Below, piece after piece: positions 17,569-26,049 of a stretch of DNA of 64,000 nt (positions are counted from its first letter, which is position 1; every line of letters starts with the position of its first letter). The notes beneath the pieces were generated by a model. The model saw only the letters and a program-made list of their open reading frames with translations, made no database searches and had not been told where the DNA came from. The DNA is taken from assembly GCA_011170285.1 (NCBI GenBank), contig DUEE01000007.1:1-64000 (forward strand), written 5' to 3'. This DNA comes from Dehalococcoidia bacterium. GTDB lineage: Bacteria; Chloroflexota; Dehalococcoidia; Dehalococcoidales; W498. A program made the position numbers and the translations under genes.

Positions 17569-18722
17569 GTGGCATCGGCAAGGAATAAGAAAATGATAAA
17601 TGCTCATAGAGCAGGGAAAAATCTCATTGATGAGCTAGAATCGCCACGCTTGCATGAATCAGGAGTTGAGAAGCTGGGAGATGGGTATGAGCGGTTGGAG
17701 GAGCGATTGTCAGAGACCAATGCGCGGCTGCAGGTACTTCAGCAAGTGACGGCATCTGTTCACAGCACCCTGGATCTAGATGAAGGATTCAAACAGATAA
17801 CTGACGGGGCTGTTCATTCCCTGGGATATACCACAGCCTTTGTCATGATGATTGACAATGAGAAAAAGTGTTTCCAGGTCAGGGCGCTCTCTACCCAGAA
17901 GCATCTTCTGCACCAGATAGGTAAGGTATTGGGGTTTTCGCTAAAGAATTTATCCGTTTCAGTAGGTTACGACTCCAATGCCAATATACAGTCAGTACTG
18001 GAAGGCAGAACAGCAGTTACCAAGAGCCTGGCTGAGATTGCATACCCTTTAATCAGCAAAAAAGCATGCTCAGCTCTAGGGAAACTTGGAGAAACGAAGA
18101 ATTGCATCTTGGTGCCATTAACGGTCGGAGAGGAGATAGTCGGTGCAGTATTCATAACTAGTCCTCGGGAAGAGGTTTCCCAAGGAGAATTAATAACGCT
18201 TCAAAACTTTGCAGGTGCTGCGTCTCAAGCTATTGGAAATGCAAACTTACATACGCAAGTGAAGCTGGGGGAGGAGACACTGCGACAGTCAGAAGAGAAC
18301 CTCAAGACCTATCTGGAAAGTACTCCAGATGGTGTTTACCTTAACGATTTGAAAGGGACCTTACTCTATGGCAACAAGAAGGCAGAGGAACTGACCGGAT
18401 ATAAGAGGGAAGAGCTCATAGGGAACAGCTTTCTCAAGCTCAACCTTCTCCTAGCGAAAGATCTAGCAAAAGCTGGCAAGCTACTGGCACTTAACGCCAT
18501 GAGAAGAACCACTGGACCAGATGAGTTTGAATTGATAAGGAAGGACGGAAGTCATATATGGGTTGAGATAAATACTACTCCTATTAAGCAAGGAAAGAAG
18601 GTGATGTTATGGCGCCGGATACCAAGAATTTCCTCTTCAAATCGAAAGCTTCGTACCTCACTAAACCTTTCGACACCAAACTTTTGAAGAACGAAATAGA
18701 GCGTATATTACCTGAGGGTTAA
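17569..18722 (+). pseudogene. hybrid histidine kinase with internal deletion (GAF-PAS fused out of frame to receiver-domain tail)
   Basis: A GTG start leads through a coiled coil (about 25-60), a GAF domain (about 60-220) and a PAS domain (about 240-350, with ESTPDGVYLNDLKGTLLYGN and ELTGYKREELIG). At about 18605 the PAS homology stops. In the next frame (+1) the sequence reads KSKASYLTKPFDTKLLKNEI to TAA at 18722, the conserved end of a REC domain (K-P-F-D). The missing segment is the histidine kinase core, the ATPase and most of the receiver. The surviving 372-residue product could still bind ligand but cannot signal by phosphotransfer. Confidence 0.75.
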
Positions 18723-18969
18723 TAGATGTCTGGAATTTCAAGATAGTGTTGAATCTCGAGTCCTAGATGGAAACTGGGTTAACCAGTATTTGGTGGTATA
18801 GCACCATATCCTCATATGATTTAATAGCTCACTTTGTAACTCGATTGAACCTTTTGACGAAGTGTGCAACTGCCAGTAATAATATGGCGCTTTGTTTTCC
18901 CTGACTAACTGACAAATACCGCTCTATCATCATCCTTTCTTAAGCATACAATACTCATACTGCCTCTCC

Positions 18970-19728
18970 TCACCAGTTTGCATTGTCATGCCATTCAATC
19001 ACGCTACTTGACCAGACACGGCCTACTGCTGTTTCTAGTACCCCCTTACGGGGGTCGGGTATATCGAGCATCGGCGGCAAGGTATGGCTGTCAAACTGCC
19101 GTAAGAATGGACAACTTTTTTGAAGTGACAGAATTGTAGTTCGTGCGCCTCCATAAACCACATAGTCCAGTGAACGAGCCTGCGGCTCAAGTCGCTCCTG
19201 GATATGGCAACAGACCCTATCTAGAAAGCGCTCTATTTGCTTTTCCCGATGTCGCTGAAACCGTTGCTGTGATGAACCACCCTTCTTGTGGCGTCCGTGG
19301 ACGAGACCAGTACCAACCTTACTGATTACAAGACTTTCACCATGACAGATACCGATAGCATATGAACCCAAGCGCACCAGAACCAAAGCAACCCTAAAAT
19401 CATGCCTGAGAAGGGAACGCATTGGCTCAACATTACAGCCCTCAGCGAAATATTTTTCCACGATTGGAAATGGTGGTAGAACAAGATAGCTTCGTGGGGA
19501 GTTCAAAAAAAGAACCGCTCCAGTTTTCGAAATGGCAGCAATTTTAACCAGCTCCGGGGGAGTAACTTGTGGGTAAAACACCTGTTCCAGCAAAGTTTCA
19601 ACCTTCGGCAGCGTTAACCCGGACGGTATATAGAGCGACTTGGCTGCGTCAGTAGCCAAGTCTAATTTATCGAGGAAGCCGAGCATATTCACTCTACTGA
19701 GATAGAACCGTCTCGATACGAGCATCAC
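18970..19728 (-). CDS. VLRF1-type (Vms1/aeRF1-like) peptidyl-tRNA hydrolase
   Basis: The protein carries the family signature LVHGRHKKGGSSQQRFQRHR (near residues 140-160). Its glycines and glutamine form the loop that hydrolyses peptidyl-tRNA in stalled 60S/50S complexes. The rest shows the alternating helix/strand pattern of the eRF1 domain-2 fold. Eukaryotic Vms1/ANKZF1 acts in ribosome-associated quality control, and bacterial VLRF1 proteins are predicted to do likewise. The gene follows mutS2 by 48 bases on the same strand, and MutS2 itself splits collided ribosomes in Bacillus. A GTG with GGAGGT seven bases upstream is the start, with ATG one codon later as alternative. Confidence 0.8.
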   Translation of the reverse strand: MMLVSRRFYLSRVNMLGFLDKLDLATDAAKSLYIPSGLTLPKVETLLEQVFYPQVTPPELVKIAAISKTGAVLFLNSPRSYLVLPPFPIVEKYFAEGCNVEPMRSLLRHDFRVALVLVRLGSYAIGICHGESLVISKVGTGLVHGRHKKGGSSQQRFQRHREKQIERFLDRVCCHIQERLEPQARSLDYVVYGGARTTILSLQKSCPFLRQFDSHTLPPMLDIPDPRKGVLETAVGRVWSSSVIEWHDNANW

Positions 19729-19776
19729 AGTACATACCTCCGCCCTAGGAACTTACAGCAATAATTTATCCCGCAA

Positions 19777-22164
19777 TTACAGCCTGGCAATAGTTACTCC
19801 GTCACCACCTTCGCCTCGCCCACCAGGGCGGAAGGATTTGACCAAAGGGTGAGAAGTGAGAAGCTCTCTGACGATATTACGTACAGTACCAGTGCCGAAA
19901 CCGTGAACGATACGAGCTTCACTCAAATTGGCCAGAGTAGCATTATTGAGGAAGCTATCAAGAGCCCCCTCTATCTCATCGGCGCGCTTTCCTCTTAGGT
20001 CAAGCTCAACCGACACTGGCCGTCTATTCAACTGTGTTTTTACCGGGGTAAATTCTGGGGTTGCTCTACCATGGGTCTCTGTTACTTTTTCCACGCTATA
20101 AAGTCCGAGCCTGATCTTGGTAAGCCCGGCCTGAACCTCAACCTGCTGCGTTTCTTCCGATACCGAGAGCACCGTTGCGTGCATGTTTGCTTCTTTTAGC
20201 CAGACTGTATCGCCTGTAGTAATGATGTTTTCGTCAAGTGCCTCCCCATCCGTTTTTTCACCTGCCTTCGCCCTCCACAACTCGCTCTTCAACTGCTCCT
20301 GCACCGTAGCTATCGCTGCCTTGGCTTGCTCAATTCTTTCCCTCGATTTCTCTCTCCGTAACTCTGACGCAGCCTGTCGTATTTCTTTGTACAGCTCAGC
20401 AGCCTCTAGAACGACTCTGTCCCGCGTCTCCTGAATGACCTTCCGTTCTTCCGCTTCTAACCGTTGAAGCTCAGTTTCCAGCTCAGTTTCACGTCGTTCC
20501 ACTCGTTCCTTCTCTTTTATAAGGTCCTGCCTAATGACTTCAAGTCTCTGTTTTTCCTCCATCAAATTGGCAAGCAGGACATCCAGATCTTGCGTACCTT
20601 TCGAGAGCATCCCTCTAGCGTCAGCGATAATCTCGGGAGGCAAGCCTAAGCGAGCGGCAGTAGCCAAGGCATTACTGCCACCGGGGCTACCCACAGTCAG
20701 GTGATAGGTCGGCATCAGTGTAACCGGGTCAAAGTCAAGCGAAGCGTTTTGCAACCCAGGAGTCGTGTGTGCAAACGCCTTGAGGTCACTGTAATGTGTA
20801 GTGGTTATGGCCATCGTTCCCCGTGATAATAAGTGGGTCAGGATAGAGCGAGACAAGGCGGAACCTTCTGCTGGGTCGGTATTCGTACCCAACTCATCGA
20901 GAAGTACCAGGCTCCTTTCTGTAGCCCTGCTCATTATGCGTATAATATTACCCATGTGCCAGCTGAAGGTGGAGAGCGTTTGCTCGATGCTTTGCTCATC
21001 GCCAATATCAGCGAATATGCCGTCAAAGACTGGGATGTGACTTCCTGCTGATGCGGGGATCGGTATACCGGCCTGTGTCATTAAGCTGAGCAAGCCGATA
21101 GTCTTGAGTGCAACCGTCTTACCGCCTGTATTGGGTCCGGTAATCACGAGAATGGAGAAATCACACCCCATCTCCACGGAGAGTGGTACAGCGTTTTCTG
21201 TGAGTAAGGGGTGCCTAGCTTCAAGAAGTCTGAGCACACCAGCCCGTTCCTCTGTGTTCCTCTTTTCATTCTCGCTGAAGGTGGTTAAGACAGGTTCAAT
21301 AGCCCTGGCATTCTTAGCATACCTTGCTTTGGCTAGTGCTAGATCCAACTCGGCACTTAAGGCTATACTACGAGAGATTTCTGCATCATGTGTTCCTACT
21401 TCAGCACTGAGCTTTTCAAGAATCCTATCTATCTCGTGTCTTTCCTCTATCACAAGCTCACGAAGTGTGTTCCCCATCTCTACAGTCGTCCATGGTTCAA
21501 CAAATACAGTAGCGCCAGTGTTGGAGACATCATGAACAATACACTTTATTTCTTTGCGAAATTCAATCTTGACCGGGATAACATATCTTCCTTCTCGCTC
21601 GGTAATAATAGGCTCCTGGATTATCTTACGCCCCTTAGGTGACCTGAATATCGCTTTCAGGCGCTCTAACAACTGCTCGCGTGCTTCTCTCAATCTCTGT
21701 CTAACCGAAAACAACTTGGGCGAGGCACGATCCAGCAATTCACCAGAGGGTGCGATGCAACTGGCGATGCCCTTCTCGAGATGGTGAAGTTCGACAATAC
21801 CTTCAGCGATATTCCAGAGCAGTGGAAGTTCCTTTGATAACTTTCCAAGGCTGCTGCGCAATTGGCAGATGGCAGCTAAAGTCTGTTGAATTTCTACGAG
21901 ATTTACGGGTTCGAGAATCTTGCCCCGGGCTGCCATCTTCACCGCCTCGCGAATATCAATGACTCCTCCGATAGAAAAGATAGGCTCCAGTGACAGGAGA
22001 TAACGTGCCTCAGTGGATTGTTTCAATAATAGAGAGACCTGTTCGTAATCAGAAAGTGGCTGGAGACCGATGGCCAATTCGTGGCTAGCCAGAAACGAGG
22101 TGAATCCAGCGAGTATTTCCTTTATTTGGGGGAACTGGAGGATTTCTAGACTTTTATCATCCAC
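19777..22164 (-). CDS. mutS2: MutS2 family ATPase with Smr domain
   Basis: The 795 residues contain the MutS core and clamp, Walker A GPNTGGKT near 340, the Walker B/D-loop LVLLDELGTNTDPAEG, TTTHYSDLKAFAH, a long charged coiled coil (about 520-620), a KOW-like segment (VWLKEANMHATVLSV) and a C-terminal Smr nuclease domain with LDLRG and HGFGTG. MutS2 was first linked to recombination control. In Bacillus it binds collided ribosomes and separates subunits. The GTG start has AGGG about 10 bases upstream, and a TATAAT box lies at 22196-22201. The next gene on the strand is the VLRF1-type hydrolase, supporting a ribosome-rescue role. Confidence 0.95.
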   Translation of the reverse strand: MDDKSLEILQFPQIKEILAGFTSFLASHELAIGLQPLSDYEQVSLLLKQSTEARYLLSLEPIFSIGGVIDIREAVKMAARGKILEPVNLVEIQQTLAAICQLRSSLGKLSKELPLLWNIAEGIVELHHLEKGIASCIAPSGELLDRASPKLFSVRQRLREAREQLLERLKAIFRSPKGRKIIQEPIITEREGRYVIPVKIEFRKEIKCIVHDVSNTGATVFVEPWTTVEMGNTLRELVIEERHEIDRILEKLSAEVGTHDAEISRSIALSAELDLALAKARYAKNARAIEPVLTTFSENEKRNTEERAGVLRLLEARHPLLTENAVPLSVEMGCDFSILVITGPNTGGKTVALKTIGLLSLMTQAGIPIPASAGSHIPVFDGIFADIGDEQSIEQTLSTFSWHMGNIIRIMSRATERSLVLLDELGTNTDPAEGSALSRSILTHLLSRGTMAITTTHYSDLKAFAHTTPGLQNASLDFDPVTLMPTYHLTVGSPGGSNALATAARLGLPPEIIADARGMLSKGTQDLDVLLANLMEEKQRLEVIRQDLIKEKERVERRETELETELQRLEAEERKVIQETRDRVVLEAAELYKEIRQAASELRREKSRERIEQAKAAIATVQEQLKSELWRAKAGEKTDGEALDENIITTGDTVWLKEANMHATVLSVSEETQQVEVQAGLTKIRLGLYSVEKVTETHGRATPEFTPVKTQLNRRPVSVELDLRGKRADEIEGALDSFLNNATLANLSEARIVHGFGTGTVRNIVRELLTSHPLVKSFRPGGRGEGGDGVTIARL

Positions 22165-22628
22165 AACAATTAACCCTGCTTATTGATGTAAGTATATTAT
22201 AGTATGATACAAAAGGGAGTCTAACCTCAACCCATGTTATAGGAAGAATCCTTCATATTATGGCGGATTGTGCAGGTTGACTTAACGAAAGCTTAGAATG
22301 TGACATTGGAGCCATCGCTGTTACCATATTTTTATTGCATATAACAAGATGTATTGCTACAATTATCTTCAGAAGAAACCTTATTCCCCGACAAGTTAAG
22401 GTTGAAGGGTTGAGCTGTCACTATAGTCGACTAAGGGGAAAGGTGCATACAAAAGTTTTGCCTTTTGTACCTCTCGGCGAATAGAGAGGGGGGATGGACT
22501 ACTTTTAAAGGGGTCGACAGAGTCGCTCTCCAGAGGCGAGTCGCCATGGCGACCTCCGGTGAGCTTCGCCCCTTCCAACTTCCTCAAATAAGCGACGCTA
22601 TGAAATGATTTTAGCGACTGGCTTAGCT
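22165..22628. other. intergenic between mutS2 and thiL, with partial repeat A
   Basis: The stretch holds the mutS2 leader with a TATAAT box (minus strand, 22201-22196). It also holds a partial copy of repeat A at 22506-22540 (AAAGGGGTCGACAGAGTCGC, then a diverged stem CTCCAGAGGCGAG). A small hairpin, CAAAAGTTTTG, lies near 22451. No coding sequence is supported. Confidence 0.5.
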
Positions 22629-23624
22629 TCACCTGGCAATAAAGTGCTCCCAACCTACCTTACTCAGCTCAAAAGGCTCTCCATTTCTGTCGACCAGGGT
22701 TATCTCGCCTGTTTTACCAGCTACGATTTCGCCGATTACGGTTACCGGGCAAGAGGCGGCTCTTTTTACCTTATCAATGACCTCAGTGCTGGCAGTAAAC
22801 AAGAGTTCGTAGTCCTCTCCTCCTGATAATGCCATCTCGAGCGCTCTATCATCGAACTTAGTCTTAACTATGGTCTGAATAGGCACGCGGTCAACTTGTA
22901 TCCGGCTGCTAACTTGACTGGCTTTACATATATGGTTTAGGTCTGAAATCAATCCATCGCTAATATCTATAGCTGTTTTTACCCCTTGGTCTATCAGTAG
23001 TTGCCCTTCAGCCAGTCTGGGGTAGGGGTGAAGGAAAGCCCTTCTTAGAAGGGCGGTGGCTTCAGGGTCAAATTGAAGCTGTTTAGTAAGCATTTCCAAG
23101 CCAGCAGCGGCAGCACCTAAGTAGCCGGTAACAGCTACTTGCTTACCAGGCTGAGCTGATGAGCGGGTGAGTATATGTTTATCCCGGTTTCTGGTGCTAC
23201 CCAGAATAGTAATGGTAATAGCCACCAGGGGGGCACTGTTGGTGTCGCCACCAATTATAGCCACTCCAAACTGCTGTGCCAGCTCAATCATCCCCTGGTA
23301 GAGGGCGGTAACATCCTCTACTTCGGTATGGGGTGGTATGGCTAACGATACCAAGGCGTATCTGGGCACACCGCCCATAGCCGCAATGTCACTCAAGTTG
23401 CTTGCCATTGCTTTCCACCCCAAGTCTTCCCAGGAAGCTATACCCAGGGTGAAATGAACGCCTTGAATTAAGGAATCAGTAGTAGCTAGTTGAATTGAGG
23501 TGTCACCATACCAGGCGGCGGCATCATCACCGATGCCAATTAGGAGCTGTTTATCCTCCAATTTGCCAATCGTTTTAGCTAGGAGGTCAATCAGCCCAAA
23601 TTCCCCCAGCTCTGAAACCTTCAT
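22629..23624 (-). CDS. thiL: thiamine-monophosphate kinase
   Basis: ThiL phosphorylates thiamine monophosphate to the cofactor thiamine pyrophosphate. The 331 residues show the PurM-like fold: GIGDDAAAW (about 31-39), TTDSLIQGVHF, LSDIAAMGGVPRYALVSL, GGDTNSAP, DISDGLISDLNHI and SGGEDYELLF. No other thiamine gene is nearby. A TGCTATAAT extended -10 ends six bases before the ATG, so the mRNA is probably leaderless. Confidence 0.96.
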   Translation of the reverse strand: MKVSELGEFGLIDLLAKTIGKLEDKQLLIGIGDDAAAWYGDTSIQLATTDSLIQGVHFTLGIASWEDLGWKAMASNLSDIAAMGGVPRYALVSLAIPPHTEVEDVTALYQGMIELAQQFGVAIIGGDTNSAPLVAITITILGSTRNRDKHILTRSSAQPGKQVAVTGYLGAAAAGLEMLTKQLQFDPEATALLRRAFLHPYPRLAEGQLLIDQGVKTAIDISDGLISDLNHICKASQVSSRIQVDRVPIQTIVKTKFDDRALEMALSGGEDYELLFTASTEVIDKVKRAASCPVTVIGEIVAGKTGEITLVDRNGEPFELSKVGWEHFIAR

Positions 23625-23630
23625 GGTGAA

Positions 23631-23639
23631 ATTATAGCA
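23631..23639 (-). promoter_or_regulatory. extended -10 promoter of thiL, giving a leaderless mRNA
   Basis: Minus strand TGC-TATAAT (23639-23631) is followed by only six bases before the ATG at 23624. Initiation 6-7 bases beyond the -10 would fall on or next to the start codon. No good -35 is present, as expected for a TGn extended -10 element. Confidence 0.55.
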
Positions 23640-23789
23640 CGCCTGTATTTGGGTTGCATAGAAGAGGTGTAATTGGTTCTAGCCTGGATTTAGTGGGGCA
23701 TTGTGAAAGGGTATTGAAAGGTTGGGGTTAGCCATGAGCGTATTCTTTAAGATAACTTCACTAGTGCCTCTTCGGCATCGCCTGAAGCA

Positions 23790-26021
23790 TCATAATGCGG
23801 TAAGGGTATTAGCTATGGTTTCTGTGAAGCCGTCTTTGATAACTATTGCTCCAGCAGGACAGGCAGCAACACATACACCACATCGCTTACATTTAAGGTC
23901 ATCGATAACTGCTACCAGCCCTTTATCAGATTTCACTAACTCGGTGGCGTCATAGCTACACACGGCGACACAAATTCCACACCCGCTACATAAATCTTGG
24001 TTAACTTCAATTGGTGCTATCTCAGGCTGAAGTCCCATTACCACACATGCTTTACAGCTTTTACAGGGGCCACAGTACAGACACCTTCTGGCCTCTTTCA
24101 CTGCTTCTTCTAAGGTGAACCCTCTTTCAAACAGTTCAAAGTTTAGCCTGTCTTTCATTAGTACCCATTCCAACTTTGGCTGAGGCTTGTAATCCATAAG
24201 CTTGGGTATGGCAGCACCTTCATATTCCTTTTCCCTGCCTGTCTTCAAGTCCTCACCCTTCAGGTAGCGGTCTATAGACTCGGCTGCTATCATCCCATCT
24301 CTCATTGCTTCCGCAGCAAAACCTATCCGTTTTACATCGCCTCCGATAAAAACTCCTTCTTGGCGATTGCTCATAAGCGTAAGCTGGTCGATATCAAGCC
24401 TGCCTCTCTCATTCAGCAAGCCCTCCTGCTGGAAAAATGCCCGCTCTGGTCCCTGTCCTATAGTAACCAGCAGCACATCACCCTCAAGGTATGTCACATC
24501 ACTTCGGTCAAACTTGGGATTAAATCCACTCTCATCAAAGACCGATGTGCATCGGGGACATTTTATTTTTTCGAACTTTCCATCCCCTCCGATTATCTCT
24601 TCTACACCTCGGCAATAGGTTATTCTTGTGCCCTCTTCTTTAGAGCCTTCTATCTCTTCTATATCGGCTGGAATCCCATCCTTGGAAGATTTATCCTCAC
24701 ATTCCAGACAGACGAGGGAAACATCCCCACCGAGTCGTCGGGCACTTCTTGCCACGTCAAAGGCTACATTGCCACCGCCCACTACTATCACCCTCTTATC
24801 CCGAAAGAGCTGGCGAAAGAGGTGATGGAGAACCCCTCCTTGGTTCACCTCGAAGAGGAAGTGTAACCCGGAGGCGACCCCATCCAGGTCTGCTCCCGCT
24901 ACCAGTTGTCTATCAAAAGTAAGGGGTCTGGGAGAATGAGTGCCGGTAGCGGCAAATATAGCCCGGTAACCTTCATTTCTAAGGTCATCCAGCGTTTTTC
25001 TACCATTACCCATTTCTATTCCAAATCTAACATCAGTATGGGTAATCCTCACTAGATTATTTAAAGTGGTATCTATAATATTTATAGGAAGACGATATTG
25101 AGGGATGTATCTTAAAGCCCCTCCTAATTGTGAACTCCTTTCCATGATAGTCACTTGATAGCCCTTTTTACTCAGCATGTAAGCACACATAAACCCCCCA
25201 GGTCCTGCTCCAATCACGGCAACCTTTTCTCGGGTAGGATAGGGAAGTGGGGGCTTGGTTTCCAAATATGGAAGGTAATAATCGGTAAGGAACCGTTTTA
25301 GTATCTTTCTTCTTATCGCCCCAGTCTGGTCTTTGTAGTTACACTCTCTCTCACAAAGCCCACAAATGTAGCTGCATATGGTAAATAGAGGATTCTTCTC
25401 ATAGATTTCATCGCCTATCTTTATTATCTGGCTGTAAGCCTCCTCAGCATCCAGAGGGAGAAAGGCAATCATAGCATTAGTGCGCTGAATATCCTCTCCT
25501 ATAGGACAAGCTATCTGGCAAGGAGGCAGGCATACCTTCCCCGTGGCTTCGCTAATCACTTCCTCAACCTTTGCCCGCTCTTCTTCCGCCTTTACCTCCT
25601 CCGCTGCAATTGGTTCGGCTATGGCTGTTTCAGCAGGAGCCTTAGGCATTATCTCTACTGGAACTGGTCCCAGAGACCCCCGGATTAATTCTCCCAGGTC
25701 ATCGAGGTCAAATGGTTTAAGCAAGTAATCAACAGCACCCTCCTTCATCGCCTCTACTGCTGTCTGTATCGAGGGATAAGCAGTAATAATGATGCCCTTA
25801 AGCTGTGGCCTCTTCGCTCTAGCCTCTCTTAATATCTCGATCCCGTCTTTTCCCGGCAACTTCAGGTCAAGGATTACAACACCGAAGTCCTGCTCGACAA
25901 TGGCTTTTAACGCTTCCTCCCCTTCCTCGGCGGTCTCTACTTGGTAACCGCCGTCGGTTAGCCAATCTCGGAGCGACTCTCTCATAACAGCTTCGTCATC
26001 TACTATTAATATCGGTTTCAT
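23790..26021 (-). CDS. response-regulator receiver domain fused to a GltD-like flavoprotein with ferredoxin clusters
   Basis: The start is the ATG at 26021 (AAGGAAATGAAGAG upstream) rather than an earlier frame opening inside hdrA. Residues 1-115 are a complete REC domain: D8/D9, phospho-acceptor D52, T80 and K102. After an acidic linker, residues of about 165-270 are the Fe-S N-terminal domain of glutamate synthase small-subunit relatives (CLPPCQIACPIGEDIQ, CSYICGLCEREC). Two Rossmann domains follow (VAVIGAGPGGFM, VIVVGGGNVAFD), ending in GVFIGGDV. The tail carries CLYCGPCKSCKAC and two ferredoxin motifs (CSGCGICVAVC, CKRCGVCVAAC). It follows hdrA by 28 bases. A receiver on such an oxidoreductase suggests phosphorylation-controlled electron transfer. 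Confidence 0.9.
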   Translation of the reverse strand: MKPILIVDDEAVMRESLRDWLTDGGYQVETAEEGEEALKAIVEQDFGVVILDLKLPGKDGIEILREARAKRPQLKGIIITAYPSIQTAVEAMKEGAVDYLLKPFDLDDLGELIRGSLGPVPVEIMPKAPAETAIAEPIAAEEVKAEEERAKVEEVISEATGKVCLPPCQIACPIGEDIQRTNAMIAFLPLDAEEAYSQIIKIGDEIYEKNPLFTICSYICGLCERECNYKDQTGAIRRKILKRFLTDYYLPYLETKPPLPYPTREKVAVIGAGPGGFMCAYMLSKKGYQVTIMERSSQLGGALRYIPQYRLPINIIDTTLNNLVRITHTDVRFGIEMGNGRKTLDDLRNEGYRAIFAATGTHSPRPLTFDRQLVAGADLDGVASGLHFLFEVNQGGVLHHLFRQLFRDKRVIVVGGGNVAFDVARSARRLGGDVSLVCLECEDKSSKDGIPADIEEIEGSKEEGTRITYCRGVEEIIGGDGKFEKIKCPRCTSVFDESGFNPKFDRSDVTYLEGDVLLVTIGQGPERAFFQQEGLLNERGRLDIDQLTLMSNRQEGVFIGGDVKRIGFAAEAMRDGMIAAESIDRYLKGEDLKTGREKEYEGAAIPKLMDYKPQPKLEWVLMKDRLNFELFERGFTLEEAVKEARRCLYCGPCKSCKACVVMGLQPEIAPIEVNQDLCSGCGICVAVCSYDATELVKSDKGLVAVIDDLKCKRCGVCVAACPAGAIVIKDGFTETIANTLTAL

Positions 26022-26049
26022 CTCTTCATTTCCTTGGGCAAGGTTTTGC

